20,465 nucleotides of DNA from a virus, in IMG/VR virus record IMGVR_UViG_3300025889_001189, positions 1 to 20,465 of that record; one strand, written 5' to 3'. Positions 8,083 through 15,330 of this stretch are shown piece by piece. The translations under genes were made by a program, and so were the position numbers. Each line of letters opens with the position of its first letter. Within the stretch, counting starts at the first letter, position 1. The notes under the pieces were generated by a model. The model had not been told where the DNA came from. It made no database searches and saw only the letters and a program-made list of their open reading frames with translations.

Positions 8083-8093
8083 GGTGAGTTCCT

Positions 8094-10847
8094 TCAAGTT
8101 GTTGAACGGTAGATGAGCCAGCCATTGACCCGGCCCCCTGTTGATTTCCAGCCAATTGCAGTTTCCTGACCATCGGCTTGGTTAATTACCTGAAGTTGAT
8201 AGTCAGATGAACCGGGGCCAACATAACCAGCCGGTAGGTGCGTGGTTCCACCCACGGCGGCTAAGTCGATGCCGCCGTACGCTCTGAACACAAACGAGTT
8301 GTAAGAGCTTCCTTGCGATGTAAAAGGAAGCCCAGTAATCGAACCTGTTCCGGTAGAGGCAGTGCTCGTCCATTCGACATCCATAAACAAGTACACCAAG
8401 GTACCGATCTTGATGTAGTTGCCAATCCGAGTGGTGTAGGCAACATTTGACATGGTGCCGTTTGTGCCAACAGTCGGAGTCCAAGTTCCTTCTTCGTAAT
8501 CGTCTAGCGTGTTGGCGTTGGATGATGCGGATTGGGTGGCGGGGAAGGTGATGCCTGTACCTGCCTGCGGTGACGCGCCTTCCAAAGCAAGTGTGTTTTG
8601 AGAAGTGCCGGACATAGACAGCATCGCACTGCTGTTGCCGTTATTCCTAACCTGCCAGCCAACGGTGCTGCTACTGCCTGCCTGAATTGCCATTGAGTTG
8701 GTTTGGTCAATTCGGATGTAACCGTTGTTGCCAAAACTGACATACGAACCCTTTAGGAAAGTGTTTCCGGAGCCATCCCAGTGCGCCCTCGGATTTCCAT
8801 CCCCATCCGACAGCACGATGTAGTTGTCAGCAGTGCGGATGTCGAGGCCACCTTGGTTGCCGTTGTAGCGACCGAGGATAGTGTTCTTGGCTCCGGTCGT
8901 AATTGCGCCACCAGCCGCCGCACCAAAAAACGAGTTTAGATTTCCAGTTGTGAGAGACGTTCCCGCTTGATAACCAAATAAAGCGTTTCCATCTGCGGTT
9001 GTTTGTGAATATCCCGCCTGATACCCAACAGCAGTGTTGTTAGAGGCGGTGGTGTTGGAATAAAGCGCCTGAGTTCCAATAGCGATATTGCTTGCGCCAG
9101 TTGTATTGAGCGCCAAAGCAATAGTGCCGACAGCAATGTTGTTTGCTCCGGTTGTTGTAACCTGTTGTGCCTGATACCCAATAGAGATGTTGTTGTTGGC
9201 TGTCGTGTTTGAATACCCAGCCTGAGTGCCAATCGCCACCAGATTGGTTCCGGTAGTGTTGTTGTTGGCCGCTTGAAAACCGACAGCTACGTTGTTGCTG
9301 GCAGTCGTGTTTGAAATCAGCGCCGCACGTCCAATAGCGGTGTTATTTGCGCCAGTTGTGTTCGCCAGCAGTGTTGCAGAACCAATTGCGGTGTTGTACT
9401 GGGCGTTGGTATTAGTGGCAAGTGCGGAATTGCCCACAGCAGTGTTGTTGTCGCCCCCAGTATTTGCAGCCAGCGCGGAAATACCAACGCCGACGTTTCC
9501 GCCTCCGGTGTTTGTGCCCGCCAAAGCACTCGCACCCACCGCAGTGTTGGTGGACACAGCACCTGCACCACGACCTACGGTGATGCCGTAGATCGACATA
9601 TCTTTTCCGGTTGAAATCACGCCCGACGATGCCAATACCAACGAATCAACCGGAGCGCTACCATTGAAACTAACAGCCTGGGTAGACCCTGCTACGCCAG
9701 CACCGACAATGTTTAGTGTGCCGGTGGAGGTGATACGCATGCGTTCAGCAGAAGCCGCAACGTCATAGAATTGGAAGCCATTAGTTCCAGCGCCAATTTG
9801 GAACCCAAAGGTATTAGCCCCAGACGGAGTGAATTTAACTCCAGGGAATTGTCCTGCAATATCAATTACTCTCGTATATCCATATGCAGTGGTTGGACTT
9901 TGAGTCCCAATCCCAACATTACCAGCAACAATCAGCCCAGTAGTAGGTGCTGCTGTTGTATAACCGATAGCAGCATTACCAGTAACTTGTAGCGTGTTGT
10001 TTGTACTGGTGAAGTTGCCGCCGATGTTGACTTGACCACCGGAGGTGATTGTTAACCTATTAGCTTCAGCAGTTGCGTCACGAATTAACAAAGCCCCTGG
10101 CAAACCCGTCGCTGACCCTCCTGTCGTTATTACGTATTCACGACCAGATGCCCCACTGTTTTTTATAGAAAACAATGGATACGCATTTGTGCTACTTGAT
10201 TCAACTTGAATGGCTATCGTATCTGTTGTTGTAAACGCATGAATTTTAGATGCAGGCGCATTAGTACCAATACCAACCCGATCCGTAGACGCATCAGCAA
10301 AGATCAGATTCGCATCTGTATCACCCTCAATACGGAAGTCAACATCAGCACCATTCTCGTTGAACACAGCCCCACCGTTAGCCGTGAGTGCTGTAGAGAC
10401 GGTGACCGCGCCAGTAGAATCAGCCAGCGTGATAGCAGCAGTACCATCCTTAGCCTTGACGTTCGTAACCTCTAGGTTCGTCGTGTCGATGGTTGTGGCA
10501 GCTAAGGTGTTCAGTGTGACGTTAGTCGCGGTGTCGTAGTACACCGACCGGCCAGCAGGGTAGGTACAGAAGACGTCTTTAACACCTGCCGAGAAGTTAA
10601 CCAGATTCCCGCTGTTTGACGAAGACAGCACCGTATCTCGGCTGAGCGTCGTGCCCGACGCCGTATAAGTACCGATACCAACTTCCCATTCATTAACGCC
10701 CGGAAGGTTGATGGTGTAATACGTGGTGTTAGCATTCCCGATGGCAGAAAAGCTCTGGAATCCCGCAACCGCACCAGCCAGCGTAACTGTGCCCGTGCCT
10801 TGAGTTGTCGTCGTTTCCCGAACCCGATCTTTCAGTACAAGTGCCAT
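8094..10847 (-). CDS. Tail fibre protein with YadA-head-like repeats
   Basis: A 917-residue protein, the largest complete gene here. Residues 1-110 (MALVLKDRVRETTTTQGTGT, WEVGIGTYTASGTTLSRD, GVKDVFCTYPAG) are the N-terminal domain found on many phage fibres, probably for attachment to the tail. Residues 110-430 are beta-rich with VGIGTNAPASKIH, VNIGGNFT and VGIGTQSP segments typical of trimeric fibres. Residues about 433-662 hold about fourteen 17-residue units of the NNTAVGYQAGYSNTTAS type, like trimeric autotransporter heads. DDYEEGTWTPTV at 782-793 begins a C-terminal beta domain, likely for receptor contact. No intramolecular-chaperone motif or enzyme active site was recognised. It should trimerise and mediate host adsorption. 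Confidence 0.88.
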   Translation of the reverse strand: MALVLKDRVRETTTTQGTGTVTLAGAVAGFQSFSAIGNANTTYYTINLPGVNEWEVGIGTYTASGTTLSRDTVLSSSNSGNLVNFSAGVKDVFCTYPAGRSVYYDTATNVTLNTLAATTIDTTNLEVTNVKAKDGTAAITLADSTGAVTVSTALTANGGAVFNENGADVDFRIEGDTDANLIFADASTDRVGIGTNAPASKIHAFTTTDTIAIQVESSSTNAYPLFSIKNSGASGREYVITTGGSATGLPGALLIRDATAEANRLTITSGGQVNIGGNFTSTNNTLQVTGNAAIGYTTAAPTTGLIVAGNVGIGTQSPTTAYGYTRVIDIAGQFPGVKFTPSGANTFGFQIGAGTNGFQFYDVAASAERMRITSTGTLNIVGAGVAGSTQAVSFNGSAPVDSLVLASSGVISTGKDMSIYGITVGRGAGAVSTNTAVGASALAGTNTGGGNVGVGISALAANTGGDNNTAVGNSALATNTNAQYNTAIGSATLLANTTGANNTAIGRAALISNTTASNNVAVGFQAANNNTTGTNLVAIGTQAGYSNTTANNNISIGYQAQQVTTTGANNIAVGTIALALNTTGASNIAIGTQALYSNTTASNNTAVGYQAGYSQTTADGNALFGYQAGTSLTTGNLNSFFGAAAGGAITTGAKNTILGRYNGNQGGLDIRTADNYIVLSDGDGNPRAHWDGSGNTFLKGSYVSFGNNGYIRIDQTNSMAIQAGSSSTVGWQVRNNGNSSAMLSMSGTSQNTLALEGASPQAGTGITFPATQSASSNANTLDDYEEGTWTPTVGTNGTMSNVAYTTRIGNYIKIGTLVYLFMDVEWTSTASTGTGSITGLPFTSQGSSYNSFVFRAYGGIDLAAVGGTTHLPAGYVGPGSSDYQLQVINQADGQETAIGWKSTGGRVNGWLIYRSTT
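8862..9551 (-). repeat. About fourteen 51-bp coding repeats in the fibre gene
   Basis: In-frame units of 17 codons with a conserved N-x-[AVI]-[IVF]-G core, separated by NTTGA/NTTAS/TTGN turns. Similarity is strongest in the centre (residues 500-620) and decays at both ends, as expected for an array expanded by unequal recombination. Confidence 0.75.
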
Positions 10848-10849
10848 GA

Positions 10850-11359
10850 TTACACCGCGTCTATGTTAGTCCAGCCCGAAGACTGCGTATTGTTTATGAT
10901 GGTCCAGTTCGCCGTCTGATCGTCATCAATCGGCTCCCATAGCGGACGCCCAACAATTACATCCGATCCGGTTGCTGTTTCCGATACGCTCGCCAAGAAC
11001 GTCACACTGGTAGCGAAGCTGTCAGTCCCCGTAGCACCCTCAATAATTGTCCCAGGGTAGAACGGAACCGCTGAAGTTGTATCTGCGCCTGTCGCGGACT
11101 CTGAAACAGAAGACTGGAAATTGATCAGTGAGCTTACTTGATCCGAGCCCGTTGCCGTCTCAGACACTGAAGACAAAACAGTAAACGTGCCGGACGTCGT
11201 ATCCGATCCAGTGGCCAGTTCCGTGACAGAACTTAAGAAAGTAACAATCGTTGTTACTGCATCTGAACCCGTTGCAGATTCAGAGATCGTAGGAAAATAG
11301 ATCGTCCCACCAACCGTGGCGAATGGAAGTTCAGCGAACGATCCAGAGGAGAACGACAT
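10850..11359 (-). CDS. Repeat protein with six 20-residue SxSExATGSD repeats, probable fibre-associated protein
   Basis: A 169-residue protein. From residue 25 to about 144 it is six copies of a 20-residue unit built around ESATGSD / ELATGSD / ETATGSD / ESATGAD / EGATGTD / ETATGSD, at exactly constant spacing (residues 25, 45, 65, 85, 105, 125). The C-terminus (LWEPIDDDQTANWTIINNTQ, SGWTNI) carries the W-x-x-I ... Q-x-x-x-W pattern common on small tail-fibre-linked phage proteins. It ends two bases before the fibre gene. A constant 20-residue beta repeat suggests a solenoid or a thin filament that could bridge fibre and tail. The repeat is seen directly; the role is inferred. Confidence 0.65.
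   Translation of the reverse strand: MSFSSGSFAELPFATVGGTIYFPTISESATGSDAVTTIVTFLSSVTELATGSDTTSGTFTVLSSVSETATGSDQVSSLINFQSSVSESATGADTTSAVPFYPGTIIEGATGTDSFATSVTFLASVSETATGSDVIVGRPLWEPIDDDQTANWTIINNTQSSGWTNIDAV
10928..11290 (-). repeat. Six in-frame 60-bp coding repeats
   Basis: The DNA encodes the six 20-residue units. Most units keep a GTNGCNNNTTCNGA core on the plus strand, but bases between cores are diverged, so the array is old or under selection at protein level only. Confidence 0.7.
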
Positions 11360-11538
11360 TATTCATTGACCAGATCGTCTTCTTTGAACCAACGAGTTTG
11401 TTGGTTGCCCTCAACATCAACCCACGTCATCCGGCACCACACAACCCCGTCCTCGTCCATCCGAAAAGCTTCAACCTCCCCAGAAGGCACGACAGTATTG
11501 ACCTTGACTAGATCACCACGCTTGAACTTAGTTGCCAT
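11359..11538 (-). CDS. Small SH3-like/YodC-like protein
   Basis: Start chosen at 11538 (59 residues, MATKFKRGDLVKVNTVV), after a seven-base gap; a longer frame would overlap the previous gene. The pattern is KFKRGDLVKV, a hydrophilic turn PSGEVEAFRMDEDG, VVWCRMTW, and TRWFKEDDLVNE. This is a small five-stranded barrel resembling DUF2158/YodC-like proteins, which have GDxVxL and WF ... L landmarks. The family has no settled function. Its stop overlaps the next ATG as TAATG. It may be a small soluble factor made along with the virion proteins rather than a virion part. Assignment by pattern only. Confidence 0.6.
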   Translation of the reverse strand: MATKFKRGDLVKVNTVVPSGEVEAFRMDEDGVVWCRMTWVDVEGNQQTRWFKEDDLVNE

Positions 11539-11545
11539 GATGACC

Positions 11546-12070
11546 TCACGCTGCGTCAAGGCTAAAGGTATAGGTGACCACGATGGTGTCACCCGATACG
11601 ACCGAGCGATCCCCCGGTGCCTGGAAGTCTGATGCAGAGAACAACACACCAGACGTACCACCTTTGGTGTTGTTACTGATCAGAAATGCTCCGCCAACCA
11701 CCGTCGTACCATTGATACTAAATGTCGCCGGAGAAGCTGAGTTCGTAACCACCGAAGGGTCTGCAGTGGTGGGGCTTGCAAATACCGCTTGGGGGCGCGT
11801 CGATTGACTGTAATCAGTCACCTCAGTCCAGCCTGCATGCAAAGCTGCTGTGTCGCCCGCTGCCGGATTATTTGACGCCGCTGCGCCGTAAATGCCTACG
11901 TACCACGTCGCTGTATAGCCACTACCCGTGAAATACTTGGCGTTCATATCCTGCAGACCTTGGTTCACAACCAAGTTTTTGGACTCACTCGTCCACTTCA
12001 GTTCGCCATCTGCGCCATAGCACTCAGCCCGGAATACACCGCCAGCGCTAGCACCTTCGTGACTTTTCAT
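11546..12070 (-). CDS. Virion protein with GLQDMNAKYFTGSGYTATWY motif
   Basis: A 174-residue protein with AAGAGG five bases before its ATG. It has an N-terminal strand pair (GVFRAECYGADGELKWTSES), NLVVNQGLQD, KYFTGSGYTATWYVGIYGAA, SNNPAAGDTAALHAGWTEV and a C-terminal sandwich (FLISNNTKGGTSGVLFSAS, VSGDTIVVTYTFSL). These phrases are shared by a family of short-tailed and other tailed phage structural proteins, often annotated as tail or putative structural protein. It forms a tandem with the preceding gene, and both probably belong to the baseplate or fibre-attachment side of the tail. Function is not experimentally known to me. Confidence 0.65.
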   Translation of the reverse strand: MKSHEGASAGGVFRAECYGADGELKWTSESKNLVVNQGLQDMNAKYFTGSGYTATWYVGIYGAAASNNPAAGDTAALHAGWTEVTDYSQSTRPQAVFASPTTADPSVVTNSASPATFSINGTTVVGGAFLISNNTKGGTSGVLFSASDFQAPGDRSVVSGDTIVVTYTFSLDAA

Positions 12071-12079
12071 GTTTGCCTC

Positions 12080-12499
12080 TTAGTTAGAAGAACGAATCAA
12101 AGCCGTCGTGGCAGTGTTCGCAGGCATGGTGATTAAGAATTGAGTGGTTGTGGTCTTGTCGGAGCCAAAATCTAGGACGGCGATTGACCGATTGGCCTTG
12201 CTCGCATTGTAGATCAGAGCACATCGCGCTGTGAAGGCAGCAGGGTTCCACAAAACGTTATCAAAGTTTACGAATGCTACATACCCAGACGTGCCGATTG
12301 TCACGCCAGTCATGATTTCGCCACCAGCCGTATATCCCGTACCAGTGATTTCGTTTGTCGCTGTGTATGCAGTCGTAGCTTCGTTAAGATCAGCTTCAGC
12401 CGTATACAAAGCAATCTTAATGGTGTCCGTGGTCAGGTCGTGAATAGCCTGATATAGCTCCGCCTTGAAGCTCGTGGTCTGGGTCTGGACAATCGACAT
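12080..12499 (-). CDS. Small beta-rich virion protein, probable tail/connector component
   Basis: A 139-residue protein whose start overlaps the adaptor stop as TAATG. It begins MSIVQTQTTSFKAELYQAIH and contains DTIKIALYTAEADLNEATTA, YTATNEITGTGYTAGG, VAFVNFDNVLWNPAAFTARC and a C-terminal QFLITMPAN. The layout of an N-terminal helix plus beta sandwich with KIALYTA and a GTGYTAGG turn is one I recall as a common uncharacterised phage structural protein encoded just after adaptors. No catalytic or membrane features. Position suggests a role in the tail or in fibre attachment, which is inference. Confidence 0.65.
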   Translation of the reverse strand: MSIVQTQTTSFKAELYQAIHDLTTDTIKIALYTAEADLNEATTAYTATNEITGTGYTAGGEIMTGVTIGTSGYVAFVNFDNVLWNPAAFTARCALIYNASKANRSIAVLDFGSDKTTTTQFLITMPANTATTALIRSSN

Positions 12500-13407
12500 T
12501 ACTTCACCTGTACCCGAACTTGACCATCGCGGTACGCATCCATACGCTGCTTGCCGTCACCCAACTGTTTAGCCAGTGCAATCGCTTGTGCGTACAGGGT
12601 TTCGTAAATCTGCACTGTCTCTTGTTCACCCTTGATGAATCGGATAGCTTCGATCAACGTACCGTTCAGCAGCACCGTATCAAAGTTGTCCCCAAGCCAC
12701 GACGTGCCCGTTGCGTTATCTACAGTAGCTACTGGAATCGAAAACCCACTCCCAGTACCACCAATGCTGGACGCCGCTGCTGAAAGCGTATTACCCACTG
12801 CGTAGAACACCCCAGGATTCTGAAGCGTCACGCTCGTAACCGCACCACCTGAAACCACAACCCGCGCAGTCGCACCAGACCCACTACCGCCCGTCAACGG
12901 CACGTTGAAATAAGTTCCGTTGGTATAGGAAGAGCCCGCAGTAATCGCACCGAAGGTTGCAATCGAAGACTGAACAATCGAAGTGGGGTAATAGTAATAA
13001 TGCAGCTCTGCTGAGTACGCTGCATCAGGCGTAGGCCCGAGAATGAACGACAACTCGTTGGTGTCAGAGAACGTAGGTCCAAAGATCGCGTAGTGTTTAG
13101 GCAGTCCAGTGCTTGTGGGGCTTGGGTACGCCTCACGGATAAAGTTCACATCTTTGTTCAACAGATACAGATACTCGCCATTGGCTTTGACAACCGCCAG
13201 AGAGTAGACCGACAGAAAATCGTTCGGTGCAGAGAGGTACTTATTGTTCGCGGACATGCTGCCCGTGACGTTCTTGCGCAAGTTTGCAAATTGAACGGTG
13301 TTGTAAATCTTTTGCTCAGCTTGCCGAACAAGCATGGCGAGCGTAGCCGCAGGTATCGCGTTCTCTACGATATCTTGGACGTTCGCTTGAAGCTCACCAT
13401 AGTTCAT
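12499..13407 (-). CDS. SU10-like tail adaptor protein with inserted beta module
   Basis: A 302-residue protein. The N-terminal half (MNYGELQANVQDIVENAI, LVRQAEQKIYNTVQFANLRK, YLSAPNDFLSVYSLAV, LLNKDVNFIREAYP, GLPKHYAIFG, FILGPTPDAAY, ELHYYYYPTSIV) is the adaptor fold known from phage SU10 and relatives, which links portal complex and tail. It resumes at GTSWLGDNFDTVLL and ends KQLGDGKQRMDAYRDGQVRV. Between them, residues about 150-231 (YTNGTYFNVPLTGGSGSGAT, VVVSGGAVTSVTLQNPG, IGGTGSGFSIPVATV) form a Gly-rich beta insertion known as a mobile module in phage structural proteins. AAGAGG five bases before the ATG is a good ribosome site. Family assignment is from recall of conserved phrases and is strong. 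Confidence 0.85.
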   Translation of the reverse strand: MNYGELQANVQDIVENAIPAATLAMLVRQAEQKIYNTVQFANLRKNVTGSMSANNKYLSAPNDFLSVYSLAVVKANGEYLYLLNKDVNFIREAYPSPTSTGLPKHYAIFGPTFSDTNELSFILGPTPDAAYSAELHYYYYPTSIVQSSIATFGAITAGSSYTNGTYFNVPLTGGSGSGATARVVVSGGAVTSVTLQNPGVFYAVGNTLSAAASSIGGTGSGFSIPVATVDNATGTSWLGDNFDTVLLNGTLIEAIRFIKGEQETVQIYETLYAQAIALAKQLGDGKQRMDAYRDGQVRVQVK

Positions 13408-13416
13408 AAGAACCTC

Positions 13417-13584
13417 TTAGGCCATCGGCCCACGCGCCATCACACCCTTGGTCGCAGCACCGGTACCACGAATCTTTATACCCGTGGTCTTGACGTTTTT
13501 CTCAGGATACCCCGAGTTCTTGAGGTCAACGCCCTCCGGGCTTTTTGCCTGCGGGATAGGCTTCGCTTTGGGATTTTGTTTCAT
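13417..13584 (-). CDS. Tiny basic protein (55 residues) ending RGTGAATKGVMARGPMA
   Basis: An ATG at 13584 overlaps the preceding stop as TAATG, and the frame runs 55 codons to TAA at 13417. It reads MKQNPKAKPIPQAKSPEGVD, then LKNSGYPEKNVKTTGIKIRG and TGAATKGVMARGPMA. The frame fills the only gap between its neighbours, is coupled to the upstream gene and stops nine bases before the next ATG, so it is very likely real despite its size. The tail (GIKIRGTGAATKG, ARGPMA) is familiar from small phage proteins of unknown function. It is basic and Gly-rich like its neighbours. Confidence 0.65.
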   Translation of the reverse strand: MKQNPKAKPIPQAKSPEGVDLKNSGYPEKNVKTTGIKIRGTGAATKGVMARGPMA

Positions 13585-13766
13585 TACACACCCCTCCCAG
13601 ACTTCTTATACTTGAAAGAGGAAGTTTTTTGGTTGGCAACCTTGGCAAGGTTCCGCCCCAGTTCTTTCATCTGCAGATTCGTCTTGCCGCCCTTAGCAAA
13701 CTTGGTCAGCGGCTTGCCGGGGTGCATTGCTTTTTCGTGCTTGTGCACGGCCTTCTTCGCATCCAT
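13584..13766 (-). CDS. Small basic protein with HPGKPLTKFAKGG motif
   Basis: The start at 13766 is fixed by AGGAG five bases upstream of the ATG, giving 60 residues. The sequence begins MDAKKAVHKHEKAMHPGKPL and continues TKFAKGGKTNLQM, then LGRNLAKVANQK and a basic tail. About a third of the residues are Lys or Arg, and there is no membrane segment or cysteine. The FAKGG element resembles YAKGGSV and YAEGGSV in the other small proteins of this operon. Its stop overlaps the next start as TAATG. Function unknown; I recall near-identical openings in small hypothetical proteins of environmental phages. Confidence 0.65.
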   Translation of the reverse strand: MDAKKAVHKHEKAMHPGKPLTKFAKGGKTNLQMKELGRNLAKVANQKTSSFKYKKSGRGV

Positions 13767-13774
13767 GATAACTC

Positions 13775-14161
13775 CTAAGTCGTAACCGTTACTGTACCAA
13801 CAGAAGTGACTCCAACCAAGTAGTTCGGTGTCAAACCTGCATCGTTTGCGCTTGCGCCACCCACTGGGTACCAGCCCCACTGAATATCACGTGAACCACC
13901 GGTCAAGTTACCCTCTGCATTCACACCTGCCGTTACGTACGTCGTATCTCTTCGCGGGTTACGTAAAGCCTGTGGATCATCAACCGGGTACATCCCCAAC
14001 TGAAGCTGCGGGTGGTCAGGCGACCAACACTCTTTACATACCAGCAGGTTAATTTTCTTCGTCTTGACAACCAGTTCGCTCAGGTCTCGCAACTTAAAGC
14101 GGAACCCGCAAATATCGCACATTGCGATAGCGATTTTTCCACTGGCGAACCTATTGCCCAT
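13775..14161 (-). CDS. Zinc-ribbon virion-associated protein
   Basis: A 128-residue protein whose ATG follows the adaptor stop directly. The N-terminal half has a four-cysteine zinc ribbon: CDIC (C15, C18) and CKEC (C42, C45). Between them is a basic beta hairpin (FRFKLRDL, VVKTKKINLLV). It continues with SPDHPQLQLGMYPVDDPQAL and RNPRRD, then a Gly-rich beta C-terminus (DIQWGWYPVGGAS, LVGVTSVGTVTVTT). I recall this family in many environmental phages, always near the adaptors, with no tested function. The zinc site may stabilise a small connector component or contact DNA passing through the portal; neither is shown. The coding call is strong because all four cysteines and the coupling to the adaptor are clear. 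Confidence 0.75.
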   Translation of the reverse strand: MGNRFASGKIAIAMCDICGFRFKLRDLSELVVKTKKINLLVCKECWSPDHPQLQLGMYPVDDPQALRNPRRDTTYVTAGVNAEGNLTGGSRDIQWGWYPVGGASANDAGLTPNYLVGVTSVGTVTVTT

Positions 14162-15097
14162 TTAGGCACCGCTACCGATAAACTGTCTGCGGGGAACGAA
14201 ACGTACTGCAGCTTTTTCTCTGTCCTCAGCCGCTGCCAACTCAAACTGCTCCATGTACTCGGCTTTCAACACTTGCAGCCGGTCCGACAGTTCTGGAGTC
14301 TTCATAGCAATCTGAAACGCCAGCCCCGCAATCAAGCAAGGCAGGAAACGAAAGTTCATATCCGGTGTCTCGATACCAGCGCCAGCATCTTGGACACGGC
14401 GAAGTCGCCAGTACACAAACTGATACGTCTGCGTATTGTCCGGGGTCAACCACACGGTGATTGAAGGAAGATTTGGGTTATAGACCGCTGTGCCTGTCAA
14501 ATGGCTTGCAGCCGTCGTTCCGTTCTGCGCACGTACCACACCACCCAACGTGTTGTTCGACGTATTGAGCCAGCCATAATAGATGTCTTCCGAGTCCACT
14601 CGGATGAAGCCCGCAGAAGGCAAGTTAGCCAGCGACGACAGCGTGATCGTGGTCGTTGAAGCGTTAATACCGCCGTTGAGCGTCGCACCCGTAGGACTTA
14701 CCTGCCCTGAGAGTCTCTGCACCCACACCTGAATTGGTCGTCCCTGAGCAAGCTTGTTTGGTATGGTGGCATACGTTGAGACACTAATGCGGGTGATGTT
14801 TAGGTCCGCTTGCGTTGACTGTGCGTTAGCCCCAGTGCGAATTACGTGATCGAGAAGATCGATGGTATCCAGTGGTAGCGCGTAGGTTGGCAGCCCCGGC
14901 ACGAGCGTGATGGTGCCTTGCTCGTACGTCCACATGTTTAGACCACGGTTAGCCCACTCAATGGTGAGCATGTTCATGGCCATGCGGGCAACTTTCAGGT
15001 CAAAGCCCGAACGCATCTCCCGACCGGCCTGCATCCAAGCCAGTTCAGCGACCTCAGTGAAGTCTGGGAAAAACGTCGTTGCACCAGAGGTTGTCAT
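14162..15097 (-). CDS. Head-to-tail adaptor, P22 gp4-like/short-tail connector, with inserted beta module
   Basis: A 311-residue protein. The N-terminal helical part (VAELAWMQAGREMRSGFDL, ARMAMNMLTIEWANRG) and the following TITLVPGLPTYALPLDTIDLL are typical of the first adaptor of short-tailed environmental phages, which docks below the portal. The conserved core resumes at SITVWLTPDNTQTYQFVYW and ends with helices (FLPCLIAGLAFQIAMKTPEL, LKAEYMEQFELA). Residues about 131-208 (TTTITLSSLANLPSAGFIRV, SEDIYYGW, RAQNGTTAASHLTGTAVY) interrupt the core with a beta module of the sort found in tail fibres. It precedes the zinc-ribbon protein and the second adaptor. The connector role is recalled from family and position; the exact equivalent (gp4-like) is less certain. 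Confidence 0.75.
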   Translation of the reverse strand: MTTSGATTFFPDFTEVAELAWMQAGREMRSGFDLKVARMAMNMLTIEWANRGLNMWTYEQGTITLVPGLPTYALPLDTIDLLDHVIRTGANAQSTQADLNITRISVSTYATIPNKLAQGRPIQVWVQRLSGQVSPTGATLNGGINASTTTITLSSLANLPSAGFIRVDSEDIYYGWLNTSNNTLGGVVRAQNGTTAASHLTGTAVYNPNLPSITVWLTPDNTQTYQFVYWRLRRVQDAGAGIETPDMNFRFLPCLIAGLAFQIAMKTPELSDRLQVLKAEYMEQFELAAAEDREKAAVRFVPRRQFIGSGA

Positions 15098-15330
15098 CTA
15101 AATCTCGCTGTCTTCTGAGCAATGCCCTTGGGTTGCGCTACAAACTGCTTACCTTTAGCCTTTCCTGCTCGTTTGGCTCGGGTGGTTGCTGCGTACTCCG
15201 CAGGGCTCAAAGACTTGATGGCAGCTTCAGGAAGATACCGCTCGCCCGTCTTGGATGAAGGCTTTCCGCTGCGTGTAGTCCAACGCTGTTGGGTCCAATC
15301 TTTTAAGCTCTGTTGCGAGGGTTTAGTCAC
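15094..15330 (-). CDS. Small basic protein with SLKxWT ... SGKPSSKTGERYLP motif (DUF5872-like C-terminal half)
   Basis: A GTG start at 15330 is proposed (78 residues, reading MTKPSQQSLKDW). It overlaps the preceding stop as GTGACTAA, and everything upstream in frame would lie wholly inside the previous gene. The protein has SLKDWTQQRWTTRSGKPSSK, then GERYLPEAAIKSLSPAEYAA, and ends in a basic tail (KRAGKAKGKQFVAQPKG, KTARFR). This is the module I recall following GQWSARKAQLL in single polypeptides elsewhere, so the two small genes look like separated halves of one family. Function is unknown. The stop overlaps the adaptor start as ATGA. Confidence in the coding call is high; the start choice rests on conservation and spacing. 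Confidence 0.7.
   Translation of the reverse strand: MTKPSQQSLKDWTQQRWTTRSGKPSSKTGERYLPEAAIKSLSPAEYAATTRAKRAGKAKGKQFVAQPKGIAQKTARFR

Noticed and set aside
8094-8500. Diversity-generating retroelement target at the fibre C-terminus
   Set aside because: No reverse transcriptase, template repeat or adenine-specific variable copy was seen in the window.
9292-10475. Plus-strand and alternative minus-strand frames inside the fibre gene
   Set aside because: Long Ala/Val/Pro-rich or repetitive translations are by-products of the repeats; the main frame has conserved fibre domains throughout.
13093-13785. A 230-codon plus-strand frame
   Set aside because: It is antisense to the SU10-like adaptor and two small coupled genes, starts mid-gene and matches no family I know.
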